DNA of 37,610 nt from Natrinema pallidum DSM 3751 (GTDB lineage Archaea; Halobacteriota; Halobacteria; Halobacteriales; Natrialbaceae). Made by a program: the position numbers and the translations under genes. The stretch's first letter is position 1. Each line of letters begins with the position of its first letter. Under the pieces are notes generated by a model. The model did no database searches and was not told the origin of the DNA. It saw only the letters and a program-made list of their open reading frames with translations. Below, piece by piece: positions 7,600 through 14,369 of this stretch. The stretch is from NCBI RefSeq assembly GCF_000337615.1, contig NZ_AOII01000004.1:1-37610 (forward strand). The letters run 5' to 3'.

Positions 7600-7812
7600 A
7601 TGTCGAAGACCCGAGCGCTCCTCACAGAGACTGAGCGAGAGCAGATCGCCGGCGAGCACGGAGACCAGCGACGTTACCAAGCGACGTCTCGTGTCCGCCG
7701 GCGCATCGATGCGGAACTATCGAAGGATATCGAGGTCCTCGAGGAACACCACCCGGAGCTGCTCGAGGAACTTCGCGATGTCGTCTGCGAGGAGCGTGAT
7801 CACGATGAGTAA
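7600..7812 (+). CDS. Small conserved-looking haloarchaeal protein (70 aa)
   Basis: The product begins MSKTRALLTETEREQIAGEHG. It has a basic middle (RRYQATSRVRRRIDAEL) and an acidic helical end (LEEHHPELLEELRDVVCEE). Small proteins with this look occur widely on haloarchaeal plasmids and proviruses; I know no function for them. The start is fixed by a TATA-like box at 7567-7575. Its last codons overlap the start of a 28-residue ORF, suggesting a two-gene transcript. It is divergent from the 101-aa gene and shares its intergenic region. Confidence 0.72.
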   Translation: MSKTRALLTETEREQIAGEHGDQRRYQATSRVRRRIDAELSKDIEVLEEHHPELLEELRDVVCEERDHDE

Positions 7813-7891
7813 CCAGCAGCTCCTATCGGACCTCGAGGTTCGCGAACAGTCGCTCGCCCAGGTCCGTGACGCACTCGCCGCACTCCCCTAG
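7805..7891 (+). CDS. 28-residue microprotein overlapping the preceding gene
   Basis: ATG 7805 lies inside the end of the 70-aa gene (ATGAGTAA overlap), and the frame ends with TAG at 7889-7891. The peptide begins MSNQQLLSDLEVREQ and ends VRDALAALP. It is acidic and probably a single helix. Overlap of start and stop signals supports coupled translation. The short length keeps confidence moderate, and no function is known. Confidence 0.45.
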   Translation: MSNQQLLSDLEVREQSLAQVRDALAALP

Positions 7892-8015
7892 TCGCCGATC
7901 GGACATTGACATGTTCGGTACCGAGATTGGTCACCCTCAGCAGCAACTCTGAGACAATTCGTACACACGAACCCACCTTTTTCAAGTGAGGTCAACATCG
8001 AGACGTAGGCAGATC

Positions 8016-8027
8016 GTCTAATTAGAC
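8016..8027. repeat. 12-bp perfect palindrome GTCTAATTAGAC
   Basis: A self-complementary 12-mer lies in the intergenic region left of the AT-rich island. It could be a dimeric protein-binding site or chance. Confidence 0.35.
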
Positions 8028-8045
8028 ACAGACAGGTCGTTTACT

Positions 8046-8112
8046 TCGGAATCCCCAAATTGGCGACGTGCACACGACAAGTCACGGCTCGTGTGCATAT
8101 TTGGGAATCCGA
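8046..8112. repeat. 67-base interrupted hairpin at the left border of the AT-rich island
   Basis: Outer arms TCGGAATCCCCAAAT (8046-8060) and ATTTGGGAATCCGA (8099-8112) pair over 13 positions with one mismatch and one bulged base. Inner arms TGCACACGA (8069-8077) and TCGTGTGCA (8089-8097) pair perfectly. Between the stems are 8 and 1 unpaired bases. It could be a small RNA, a miniature mobile element or a recombination site. There is no flanking duplication that I can see. Base composition drops sharply in GC just to its right. Confidence 0.45.
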
Positions 8113-8174
8113 TTCTGACAACGTGCAACTCTAGGGGCTATAGTTTGATAGTAGGGAACACTACTGCACACTTA

Positions 8175-8576
8175 TCACACTCTATTATCATATACACCCA
8201 CAAATTTAGATAATATGAGATGAGTTCCAACAACAGCAATGAATCCAATAGTAGCAAAGAACAATATCTCATGAATAATACTCGACTGCTCGAATTGGAG
8301 TTGTAGCGCTATCGCACTTTTTACAAGAAGATACAGCCAAATGAGGGTTCCGACAATAAATGAGATAGTAAGGCCAAATCTAACTTCTGTGGCCTCGTTC
8401 ATCGGAATGCCATCAAGAGTATTATAAAGAAATGCAGAAACAACTGTTGCAATACAACAAAGCAGGAATGCATTTTTAATATTAGCCGTTCCGACAATAT
8501 ACATGTAGTTTACAGCAGGTAGGAAGAGGAATAATTTAGGTGTATTAAGAACAGTCTCTATATCACTGGCAGACAT
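8175..8576 (-). CDS. Small membrane protein with about four helices
   Basis: This 133-residue protein begins MSASDIETVLNTPKLFLFLP. Hydrophobic stretches at roughly residues 14-30, 35-52, 66-88 and 102-124 suggest four transmembrane helices with short loops. The coding DNA is AT-rich, unlike the GC-rich genes around it. It follows the 337-aa gene by 6 bases and is the last gene of a three-gene cassette (81 aa, 337 aa, membrane protein). No family is recognised. A soluble protein followed by a membrane effector is a familiar defence layout, but that is only an analogy. Confidence 0.6.
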   Translation of the reverse strand: MSASDIETVLNTPKLFLFLPAVNYMYIVGTANIKNAFLLCCIATVVSAFLYNTLDGIPMNEATEVRFGLTISFIVGTLIWLYLLVKSAIALQLQFEQSSIIHEILFFATIGFIAVVGTHLILSKFVGVYDNRV

Positions 8577-8582
8577 TTGTTT

Positions 8583-9596
8583 CTATTGTGCAAGTCCTTC
8601 AACAGATTCCGGATTAATCCGAAACACTAACTCTCGGTCAGTGTGTCTTTCGTCAATACTTATATCAGAGACATCTTTTCTTAAATTACTCATTACTTGC
8701 TTTGCTATTTGTTTGTTATTATAACCTTGTGCCCGCAAATCGATAAATGGGACGGAATAGGAATAGCTATCGTATTGTTTGATCTTTTTCCTCAGATTCA
8801 CGCTTGTTGGCCAATATTCGTCATATTTTCCAACATAGACTACAAACGGTTCATCATCAATAATATCGTTGTATAGTGCTTGTGTATAATCTATGCGATC
8901 GTAAGTCTCATCAATTTCAGATAAAATCCGTCTGAGAACTCCATCCTGATCATAATATCCAGAGCTACAGAAGTTCGCTACCGTTTTAGCTGAGCCATCG
9001 AATTTGTTATCAAGATCTTCTTTCCATTGATTTATAGCGTCCTCGGGAACAAATACATCTTCCAGTTCCCACGCAGTCCGAATACTCAAAGAGCGGCGAA
9101 GCAATTGGTGCTGTTGATCGGAAAGGTACTGTTCAAAGTGTTCAAGAATTTCCTTATTATTGGGATCTGCCTGAGCTCTTTCGACTACCTCAAGTTCAAG
9201 CTCTTGCTCATGAGAAAGAAGTCGGTCTTGTTCCTGATAAGTGGGCTCAATTTTCTTGACAATCTCTTCTTTGCCCTCTTCATTGAATGCGTCAAGATTC
9301 AACTCAACGACCTTTCCCTCATCTGTATTAATTTCTTGGAATGGTTGAATTTCAGATCCTTTCTCAACAATTTGGACTTCTTGGTCCGGGTCCTCGAGAA
9401 TATCTAAATTATATTCTGTACACTCTTGTCCAGACTCAGCACAGCCATAAACTCGTGATAACGTTGCAGAAACTCCGTTCCGGACAAATTCATATGCTTG
9501 GTCTTTAATTGAAAGAGTAGCTTCAGATCGAATAATTCCGACAGCAGTCGCTACGAGATCTTCCTCATCATCAGGTGTACTTTGATCGCCTGCCAC
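8583..9596 (-). CDS. 337-residue protein of unknown function in AT-rich cassette
   Basis: Translation starts at GTG 9596, 2 bases after the stop of the 81-aa gene, so the two are co-transcribed. Residues ~50-65 contain two Cys (YGCAESGQECTEYN). Residues ~120-175 are Glu/Gln-rich and helical. Residues ~240-300 have alternating hydrophobics (EPFVVYVGKYDEYWPTSVNL, then VPFIDLRAQGYNNKQIAKQV); the last phrase could be a helix-turn-helix. No catalytic motif is convincing. Codon choice is AT-rich (many ATA, AAT and TTA codons), which suggests transfer from outside the main chromosome. I do not recognise the family. Confidence 0.65.
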   Translation of the reverse strand: MAGDQSTPDDEEDLVATAVGIIRSEATLSIKDQAYEFVRNGVSATLSRVYGCAESGQECTEYNLDILEDPDQEVQIVEKGSEIQPFQEINTDEGKVVELNLDAFNEEGKEEIVKKIEPTYQEQDRLLSHEQELELEVVERAQADPNNKEILEHFEQYLSDQQHQLLRRSLSIRTAWELEDVFVPEDAINQWKEDLDNKFDGSAKTVANFCSSGYYDQDGVLRRILSEIDETYDRIDYTQALYNDIIDDEPFVVYVGKYDEYWPTSVNLRKKIKQYDSYSYSVPFIDLRAQGYNNKQIAKQVMSNLRKDVSDISIDERHTDRELVFRINPESVEGLAQ

Positions 9597-9598
9597 GG

Positions 9599-9844
9599 TT
9601 AGTCGTTTTGACGATGCTCTTCAACGTAGGCAGAGACTGAATTAAAATCCTTTTTAATAAAGACTCGTGAGCCAACACCGGCACCAGCGAATTCGTCCAG
9701 AGTCATCGGCTCGCTGCTGTCACTAGGTAGCTCTGGTTCCCTCGTCTCTTTATCTACTAAATACCCTTCTTCATTAACTTCCAGACCAAGTTCATTGGCA
9801 ACCGTCTCAGCTGCACTTGGCCCAAACGTGATCTTGGGAGACAT
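9599..9844 (-). CDS. 81-residue acidic haloarchaeal protein
   Basis: I start at ATG 9844 (MSPKITFGPSAAETVANELG). The longer in-frame extension upstream has a composition unlike a haloarchaeal protein. The pattern FGPSA..TVA-ELGL-VN-GYLVD, followed by a DEF segment (LDEFAGAGVG) and an acidic C-terminal helix, resembles a small haloarchaeal protein type I have seen without known function. It opens the AT-rich three-gene cassette, with 2 bases to the next start. A TATA-like run (AAAAATATG on the minus strand, near 9897-9905) is about 55 bases upstream, so a short leader is likely. Confidence 0.65.
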   Translation of the reverse strand: MSPKITFGPSAAETVANELGLEVNEEGYLVDKETREPELPSDSSEPMTLDEFAGAGVGSRVFIKKDFNSVSAYVEEHRQND

Positions 9845-10276
9845 CTGTAATTGACCTCGCTGGTATCTCGTTACTGTACCATACAAGACACCACATACAT
9901 ATTTTTGGTGGTTACCTTCCACAGGTGGAATATCAGATCTGTCTCTAATTACCTCTAGAGAAGTCTGCTTTGCTGCCGCGGAGTAGTGTGATGTGTTTTG
10001 ATGATATGGCCATAGCACGGCGCAGAGACAGAAGATTCGCTTGGGCGACCTTCCGTTACTTCGGTGGCACGGCGCGGCTATCATCACGGGATCATGCAGA
10101 TGACGATCTCGCCGGACTCGGTTTTATGATCTCCGTGTAAGCGCTTCCGCTAGTTCCGCTTGGCGCGGTCCTACTCATATTTACCACTGCTGGAACACCT
10201 CTATACCATCCGGTATCGGCCAGTTCGACTTATTTTCAGCGCGGCGCTCTGCGCGCCGCGCAATTGCCCTACCCGC
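9845..10276. other. Gene-poor stretch with one GC-rich hairpin
   Basis: No convincing gene is visible. A 44-codon plus-strand ORF at 10006-10140 is very Arg-rich and lacks a promoter, so I treat it as noise or a remnant. The only strong structure is the hairpin at 10239-10261. Confidence 0.5.
10239..10261. terminator. GC-rich hairpin just beyond the nucleotidyltransferase stop
   Basis: GCGCGGCGC (10239-10247) and GCGCCGCGC (10253-10261) pair perfectly over a 5-base loop, 15 bases after the stop of the minus-strand gene at 10277. No T-tract follows on the minus strand. It may be an mRNA 3' end structure or insulator; archaeal termination does not normally need hairpins. Confidence 0.4.
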
Positions 10277-10554
10277 TTAGGGGCAAAAATCCTTGAGGGT
10301 TAGATAAGGATCTTCGTTTAAAAATTCTTGTAACTGCTCAAGGTTCCCGATTTGGAGGTCAACTGGTCGGTTTCTATAATTATCTATATCATCTTCGGTG
10401 AGCTGGATGAGAATCCTTTCAGCATTTCTTTGCGTCTTGTAATGGCCATGTTCTGGATTACGTCCTTCCCCTTCGTTCCACAAATCATTACCTTGGAATA
10501 CATCTACATATCCCCACTTGCTTAACCGAAAAGCACAATCACCAAGTTTCGATA

Positions 10555-10562
10555 CATCCGGT
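10555..10562. repeat. Left target-site duplication CATCCGGT
   Basis: An 8-bp direct repeat, identical to 12140-12147, flanks the insertion sequence. Eight bases is the usual duplication length for IS66-family elements. Confidence 0.9.
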
Positions 10563-12139
10563 GTAGTTGGATAGCGTGACTATAATTCACTGCTCGGTGA
10601 TGCCTCTCACCCTGAGCTGAGTTCTTCTCCACCGAGGATAGACTGGAGCTGTTCGGGCGGATCTAGTCCTCGTCGTTTCCACGTGGCCAACATGGTCGTG
10701 ATCGTCTCGTGAATCTGGACCCCTTCGGCTGAGCGGAGGGTCCGGAACATCTTCCGCAGCACAACTTGCTCGCGCAGAGCGCGCTCTGCGCGATTATTCG
10801 TCGAATCGACGTCTGGCTCTGTAACGAACGTCAGCCAGTGCCCTAACCCGTTCCTGATCTTCTCGATCAGCTTCTTGACCTCCTGTGCCTCGTAGTCTTC
10901 CCTGATCAGGCCTTCCAGATGTAACGACGCCTCCGCCCGCTTTTGCTCGCGGGCGGAGGCGGACGGATCCTCCTCGTCGAACGCCGTTAAATCGTCGTGG
11001 AGAGCGTGTAACTCCTCAGACAACCTCTCTGCTTCCTCGTACCGTTCAGCAACGTACTCCGCCTCCCGCAACAGATGTGCCCAGCACCGCTGGAGCTTCG
11101 TGTGATAGCTCGGATACGCTGACCAACCGTCACAGCTGAGCGTTGAGTCCTCGGCGAAGTCCTCGCCGAGGACGTCCTCTAACACCTGGCTTCCACGACT
11201 CTCATCAACCCAGAACAGCACTTCTTCGTCAGTAACGAACGTCCACGCCCAGTGTTGCTCTCCGTCAACAGGAAAGCCCGTTTCATCGCAGTAGACGACG
11301 TCACTTTCCTGAATACGGGCTTTGACATCGTCATACGCGGGTCGCAGCCGGTCTGCGACCCGCTTGGTCAGGTTGTAGATCGTCCGATGAGAGATGGGTG
11401 TATCGAGCTCCCAGTCAAACAGCTCCGCCTGTTTACGGTTTGGAAGTCGCTGATGGAACCTACCGAGGGCGGTTTGGGCCATGATATTTGGCCCAAACCG
11501 CCCGGTTTCCGGGCAGTCAGGATGTTCAGCAACGACTTCGTTTCCACAGGAACAGCGGTGTTTGCCGAGTTCGTACTCGACGACAGTGGTTGGAATAGGG
11601 AGAGGTATGTCGATAATCGTCCGTGAGATGTAGCTGTCCGGGTTAGAGAGGATTTGCTCACAGTCTGGGCAATATCCCTGATCGACTCGAATAGTCTCCT
11701 CTGGTTCCGGAGGCGGTCGAGTTGTTCCTTCGTGACCTTCGTCACGTCCTGGAGAGGAGTCGCTGGCGGCGTCAGCGTCGCCGCCAGCGTCGTCCCCTTG
11801 GTCTTCGTTCTCTTCCTTGTCGCTGTCACCGTTGCCAGGTGATCCAGCCGCGCCACCCTGCTTACTGGGTGGTGTGTTTGGGTTTTCGTACCGCTTGAGG
11901 CGAGTCTCAAGTACCTCTATCTGCTGTTGCTTTACAGCGAGTTGACGACGGAGAAGGCGGTTCTCGAGCTTTTGGACTACGAGTTGCTGGCGGAGATGCG
12001 TACTGTTCTCGGTGCGGATCGCGGAATCTATCGATTCCGGCGATCCGCCAATCCCCAGCGACACACTTGGTTCACCATTGAGAGACCATTCATGAGACTG
12101 CTACGAAATCGGTCTGACGGCAAATCGCTATCCAACTAC
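10563..12139 (-). mobile_element. Complete IS66-family insertion sequence, 1577 bp
   Basis: The ends are 14-bp perfect inverted repeats: GTAGTTGGATAGCG at 10563-10576 and its complement at 12126-12139. They are flanked by identical 8-bp duplications CATCCGGT. One gene, an IS66-type transposase, fills the element on the minus strand. There are no TnpA/TnpB accessory ORFs, as is common for the single-gene haloarchaeal members. The exact duplications and intact transposase point to a recent insertion. The target is a nucleotidyltransferase gene. Confidence 0.93.
10607..12064 (-). CDS. IS66-family transposase
   Basis: This 485-residue protein is read from GTG 12064. Residues ~20-60 form a leucine-zipper-like coiled coil. 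Residues ~65-125 are a Gly/Asp/Glu-rich linker. Cys132, Cys135, Cys171 and Cys173 form a zinc-binding region. The catalytic DDE triad is visible as Asp260 (VVYCDETGFP), Asp312 (LSCDGWSAY) and Glu427 (NNRAERALR). After the second Asp comes CWAHLLREAE, typical of IS66 transposases. The length is normal for the family, and no frameshift is seen. It catalyses cut-and-paste or replicative movement of the surrounding element. Confidence 0.93.
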   Translation of the reverse strand: MSLGIGGSPESIDSAIRTENSTHLRQQLVVQKLENRLLRRQLAVKQQQIEVLETRLKRYENPNTPPSKQGGAAGSPGNGDSDKEENEDQGDDAGGDADAASDSSPGRDEGHEGTTRPPPEPEETIRVDQGYCPDCEQILSNPDSYISRTIIDIPLPIPTTVVEYELGKHRCSCGNEVVAEHPDCPETGRFGPNIMAQTALGRFHQRLPNRKQAELFDWELDTPISHRTIYNLTKRVADRLRPAYDDVKARIQESDVVYCDETGFPVDGEQHWAWTFVTDEEVLFWVDESRGSQVLEDVLGEDFAEDSTLSCDGWSAYPSYHTKLQRCWAHLLREAEYVAERYEEAERLSEELHALHDDLTAFDEEDPSASAREQKRAEASLHLEGLIREDYEAQEVKKLIEKIRNGLGHWLTFVTEPDVDSTNNRAERALREQVVLRKMFRTLRSAEGVQIHETITTMLATWKRRGLDPPEQLQSILGGEELSSG

Positions 12140-12147
12140 CATCCGGT
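12140..12147. repeat. Right target-site duplication CATCCGGT
   Basis: An exact copy of 10555-10562 immediately abuts the right inverted repeat of the insertion sequence. Confidence 0.9.
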
Positions 12148-12546
12148 ATAGTTCTCACTACACCTCTGTCCCAATCATCAACGACAATCCAAATATCTAT
12201 ATCGGATATACCATTCTGGTCAATGTCCTTGCTTGGATTAACAAAAGAGCCTAGAAGGACTATTTTTTGTACATTCTCCTTGAGCTGCGAGTCAATAATC
12301 TCTGTTTCGATTAATTTACAAAGATCAGACTCTGTAATTGCTGGATTATTCTCTTTGAATGCCTCACGAGGGTTCATAAATCGATATAGATGGGCAATCA
12401 TTGAATTGCTTACTACTAGATGGGAAGATTACAAATCATGCAATCCTTATTTCGTGTGCTTCAACTGGAGATCTGCGTGCGGAGGTGGGGGTGGGGCGCT
12501 GTAATTTTTTGGCGCTGTAGCCTTGGCGACACTCCCCAGCTGGGCG

Positions 12547-12717
12547 CTAGTCTATCCCATCGAAAGCATTCCTGAGATGCTCTCGCATAGCGTCACAGCG
12601 ACGGTCTTCGCTGCGGTAGTTTTTCTCGACGGCAGCCGCGCTCGCGCCCCCCTGACCCCCGATCACTCCGTCGATTCGTTCTGTGAGCTGTTTGATCGCC
12701 TTCAGGTACGTGTTGTA
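12547..12717 (-). pseudogene. C-terminal gene stump (about 56 codons, no start)
   Basis: Between TAG codons the minus strand reads a haloarchaea-like peptide, for example YNTYLKAIKQLTERIDGVIG, ending REHLRNAFDGID. No ATG or GTG precedes it in a sensible place. It looks like the tail of a larger acidic protein left after deletion. The parent family is not recognised. Confidence 0.4.
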
Positions 12718-12790
12718 CTAAAACCGTCGCCCCCTAGACTCTCGAGCGCGACAACCTCAACGCTCGAGCAGTGTCGGGAAATCACCGATC

Positions 12791-12922
12791 ATGACCGAAT
12801 CAACTGACGTCGTCGAGACACAGAGCGAAGACGGAACAGAACATAGCCAAGCCCAGGGACGTCGCTGGAGATCTGGACTGTGGCTATTTACGCCTGCTTG
12901 TTCACACATTATCTGGCAATAA
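12791..12922 (+). pseudogene. Short N-terminal-like stump (43 codons)
   Basis: ATG 12791 begins MTESTDVVETQSEDGTEHSQ, a typical acidic haloarchaeal N-terminus. The frame then loses coding character and ends at TAA 12920-12922. It is probably a truncated gene start; expression is uncertain. Confidence 0.3.
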
Positions 12923-12945
12923 ATCGCCACCAACGAAGAGGATCC

Positions 12946-14322
12946 TCAGCCATTGGTGTGACTATCCGAGAGAATTGTTTGCCGAACCACAACACCGACT
13001 GCCTCCCCGAGTCGAGGTGGAACAGCATTACCAATCAGGCGGTATGCGTTCGTCCGGCTCTCAGGGAACCAGTAGGTGTCCCTGAACGACTGTAGCCTGG
13101 CCGCCTCTCGGGGGGAGAGTGAACGTGCCTCCGTCGGGTGGATGAACATGTGGCCGTCTTTGCGCATATGGGCGAGGATCGTTGACGCTGGCTTCCCGGG
13201 ATTCTGCTTCTTGTACTTATCCGAAAATACGTCGTCGCGGTATGGCTGGAGTCTGGTACTCACCTGACCGATGTTCCACCCGACGCCATGACCCAGCAGC
13301 TTGTATATTGAGAGGTCGAGATGATTGTGCCAGCGTGCGTCATGGTTACGGAGCGGCTGATCTTCCCAGTCCTCGCCATCTGGGACGTTTCGGACCCATT
13401 CCTGATACGGCGAGACGGGAGGGAGCGTATACTCAGTTGCTTGGCTCGGTGGCATCTCCCCATCGGGGGAAATCGGCGGCAAGTCCATAATCGCGTCTGC
13501 GACGGTGAGGTAGGGAAGTCTGTACTCCCGATCAGGCTCAAAGGGGGGGAGGACAGAGGACAAACCAGTTTCGAACGTCTCTTGAGATTTATCAGTGCTG
13601 TCCTTCAGTTCGGGACGAATCTGCATTTGCTGGTCTTTCTCTCTGTCGGTCGGCTCTCGGTGGGTGTACCATCGGGTGAGCTCTGGCAGAGCCTTTCCTG
13701 TTCGCCGGCCGATGAAAAAGAGCCGTTCTCGATGCTGGGGAACGCCGAAATCCGCAGCGTCGACGAGGAACTTGTCTACAGTATAGCCAAGACCCTCCAT
13801 TTCCTCAATTATTATCTCTGTAACAGGAACTTCCTCACCAACCGGGGACTGTTCGACCCCTTGTTCTTCCCCGATCGGAAGAGACTCCTGGACCGTATCT
13901 GACTCGACGGTGACTGTGTCAGTCAACATCCCAGGGACGTTCTCCATGACGAACGCCCGTGGCTGGAAATGCTTGACGTACCGGAGAAAATCAAGATACA
14001 GAACGTTCCGATCGTCCTCATCGACGGAGCGATCCTCGAGAGAGCCGAGCTTTGAACGACCGATCGTAGAGAACGATGGGCAGGGTGGTCCCCCCGCAAC
14101 GAGATCAAGATTGCCCGGCTCGATATCGGGACCATCCTCGGCAGGTTCGGTCTCACGGATATCTGCCTGAATAGCGTAATCACCGTGGTTCTCACGGTGG
14201 GTTTCAACAGCAGACTCGTCATAGTCGACTGCCCAGCGTACATCATAGCCGGCCCGTCGGAGCCCTTCAGAGAGCCCCCCAGCGCCACAAAAGAGGTCGA
14301 TCGCAGATGGCCCCGAATCCAT
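12946..14322 (-). CDS. drmMII: C5-cytosine DNA methyltransferase, DrmMII-like
   Basis: This 458-residue enzyme begins at ATG 14322. All main C5-methyltransferase motifs are present: motif I DLFCGAGGLS (residues ~9-18), the catalytic loop GGPPCPSFS (motif IV), ENVPGML (VI), PQHRERLFFIG (VIII), LSPREAARLQSF (IX) and GNAVPPRLGEA (X). It transfers methyl groups from S-adenosylmethionine to cytosine C5. It is the last gene after drmD, 47 bases downstream on the same strand, so the two are probably co-transcribed. Cytosine methyltransferases mark class 2 DISARM (DrmMII), whereas this locus also has the class 1 genes drmD and drmMI. The symbol is therefore given by role and position, not proven orthology. 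Confidence 0.9.
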   Translation of the reverse strand: MDSGPSAIDLFCGAGGLSEGLRRAGYDVRWAVDYDESAVETHRENHGDYAIQADIRETEPAEDGPDIEPGNLDLVAGGPPCPSFSTIGRSKLGSLEDRSVDEDDRNVLYLDFLRYVKHFQPRAFVMENVPGMLTDTVTVESDTVQESLPIGEEQGVEQSPVGEEVPVTEIIIEEMEGLGYTVDKFLVDAADFGVPQHRERLFFIGRRTGKALPELTRWYTHREPTDREKDQQMQIRPELKDSTDKSQETFETGLSSVLPPFEPDREYRLPYLTVADAIMDLPPISPDGEMPPSQATEYTLPPVSPYQEWVRNVPDGEDWEDQPLRNHDARWHNHLDLSIYKLLGHGVGWNIGQVSTRLQPYRDDVFSDKYKKQNPGKPASTILAHMRKDGHMFIHPTEARSLSPREAARLQSFRDTYWFPESRTNAYRLIGNAVPPRLGEAVGVVVRQTILSDSHTNG

Positions 14323-14369
14323 TGTGCGAACGAAAGGGCGGGAATGGGGAAAGTCGTTTGGAACTGTGA

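Larger units (their letters stand above)
10277..12401 (-). pseudogene. Nucleotidyltransferase gene interrupted by an IS66-family element
   Basis: The N-terminal part runs from ATG 12401 to the insertion, and the C-terminal part from 10554 to the stop at 10277. Removing the element and one 8-bp duplication joins the parts in frame (540 bases, 179 residues), with junction TIPDVSKLGDC. Residues 48-70 hold the polymerase-beta-type signature: G51-S52, then Asp67 and Asp69 in SDIDIW. Such small nucleotidyltransferases transfer a nucleotide to protein, tRNA or small molecules. Some are toxins of MNT/HEPN-like pairs or CBASS-like systems, and which class applies is unclear. The DNA is AT-rich like the cassette to its left. 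The insertion leaves the motif part intact but removes about 90 residues. Confidence 0.8.
12402..12945. other. Intergenic stretch with decayed gene stumps
   Basis: There is no complete gene in this 544-base region. It contains a C-terminal stump on the minus strand (12547-12717) and a short plus-strand ORF (12791-12922). Base composition changes here from the AT-rich island to the GC-rich defence locus, so it probably marks an old junction. Confidence 0.5.

Noticed and set aside
9845-10087. Longer N-terminal extension (about 81 residues) of the 81-aa gene
   Set aside because: The extension is Cys/Arg/His-rich and unlike haloarchaeal proteins, while ATG 9844 begins a typical acidic sequence.
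10006-10140. 44-codon plus-strand ORF rich in arginine
   Set aside because: No promoter, non-haloarchaeal composition, and no resemblance to known proteins; most likely noise or a remnant.
10207-10214. A third copy of CATCCGGT, the IS target word
   Set aside because: No inverted repeat or transposase lies next to it; an 8-11 base match within 2 kb can be chance or target preference, so I do not call a second insertion.
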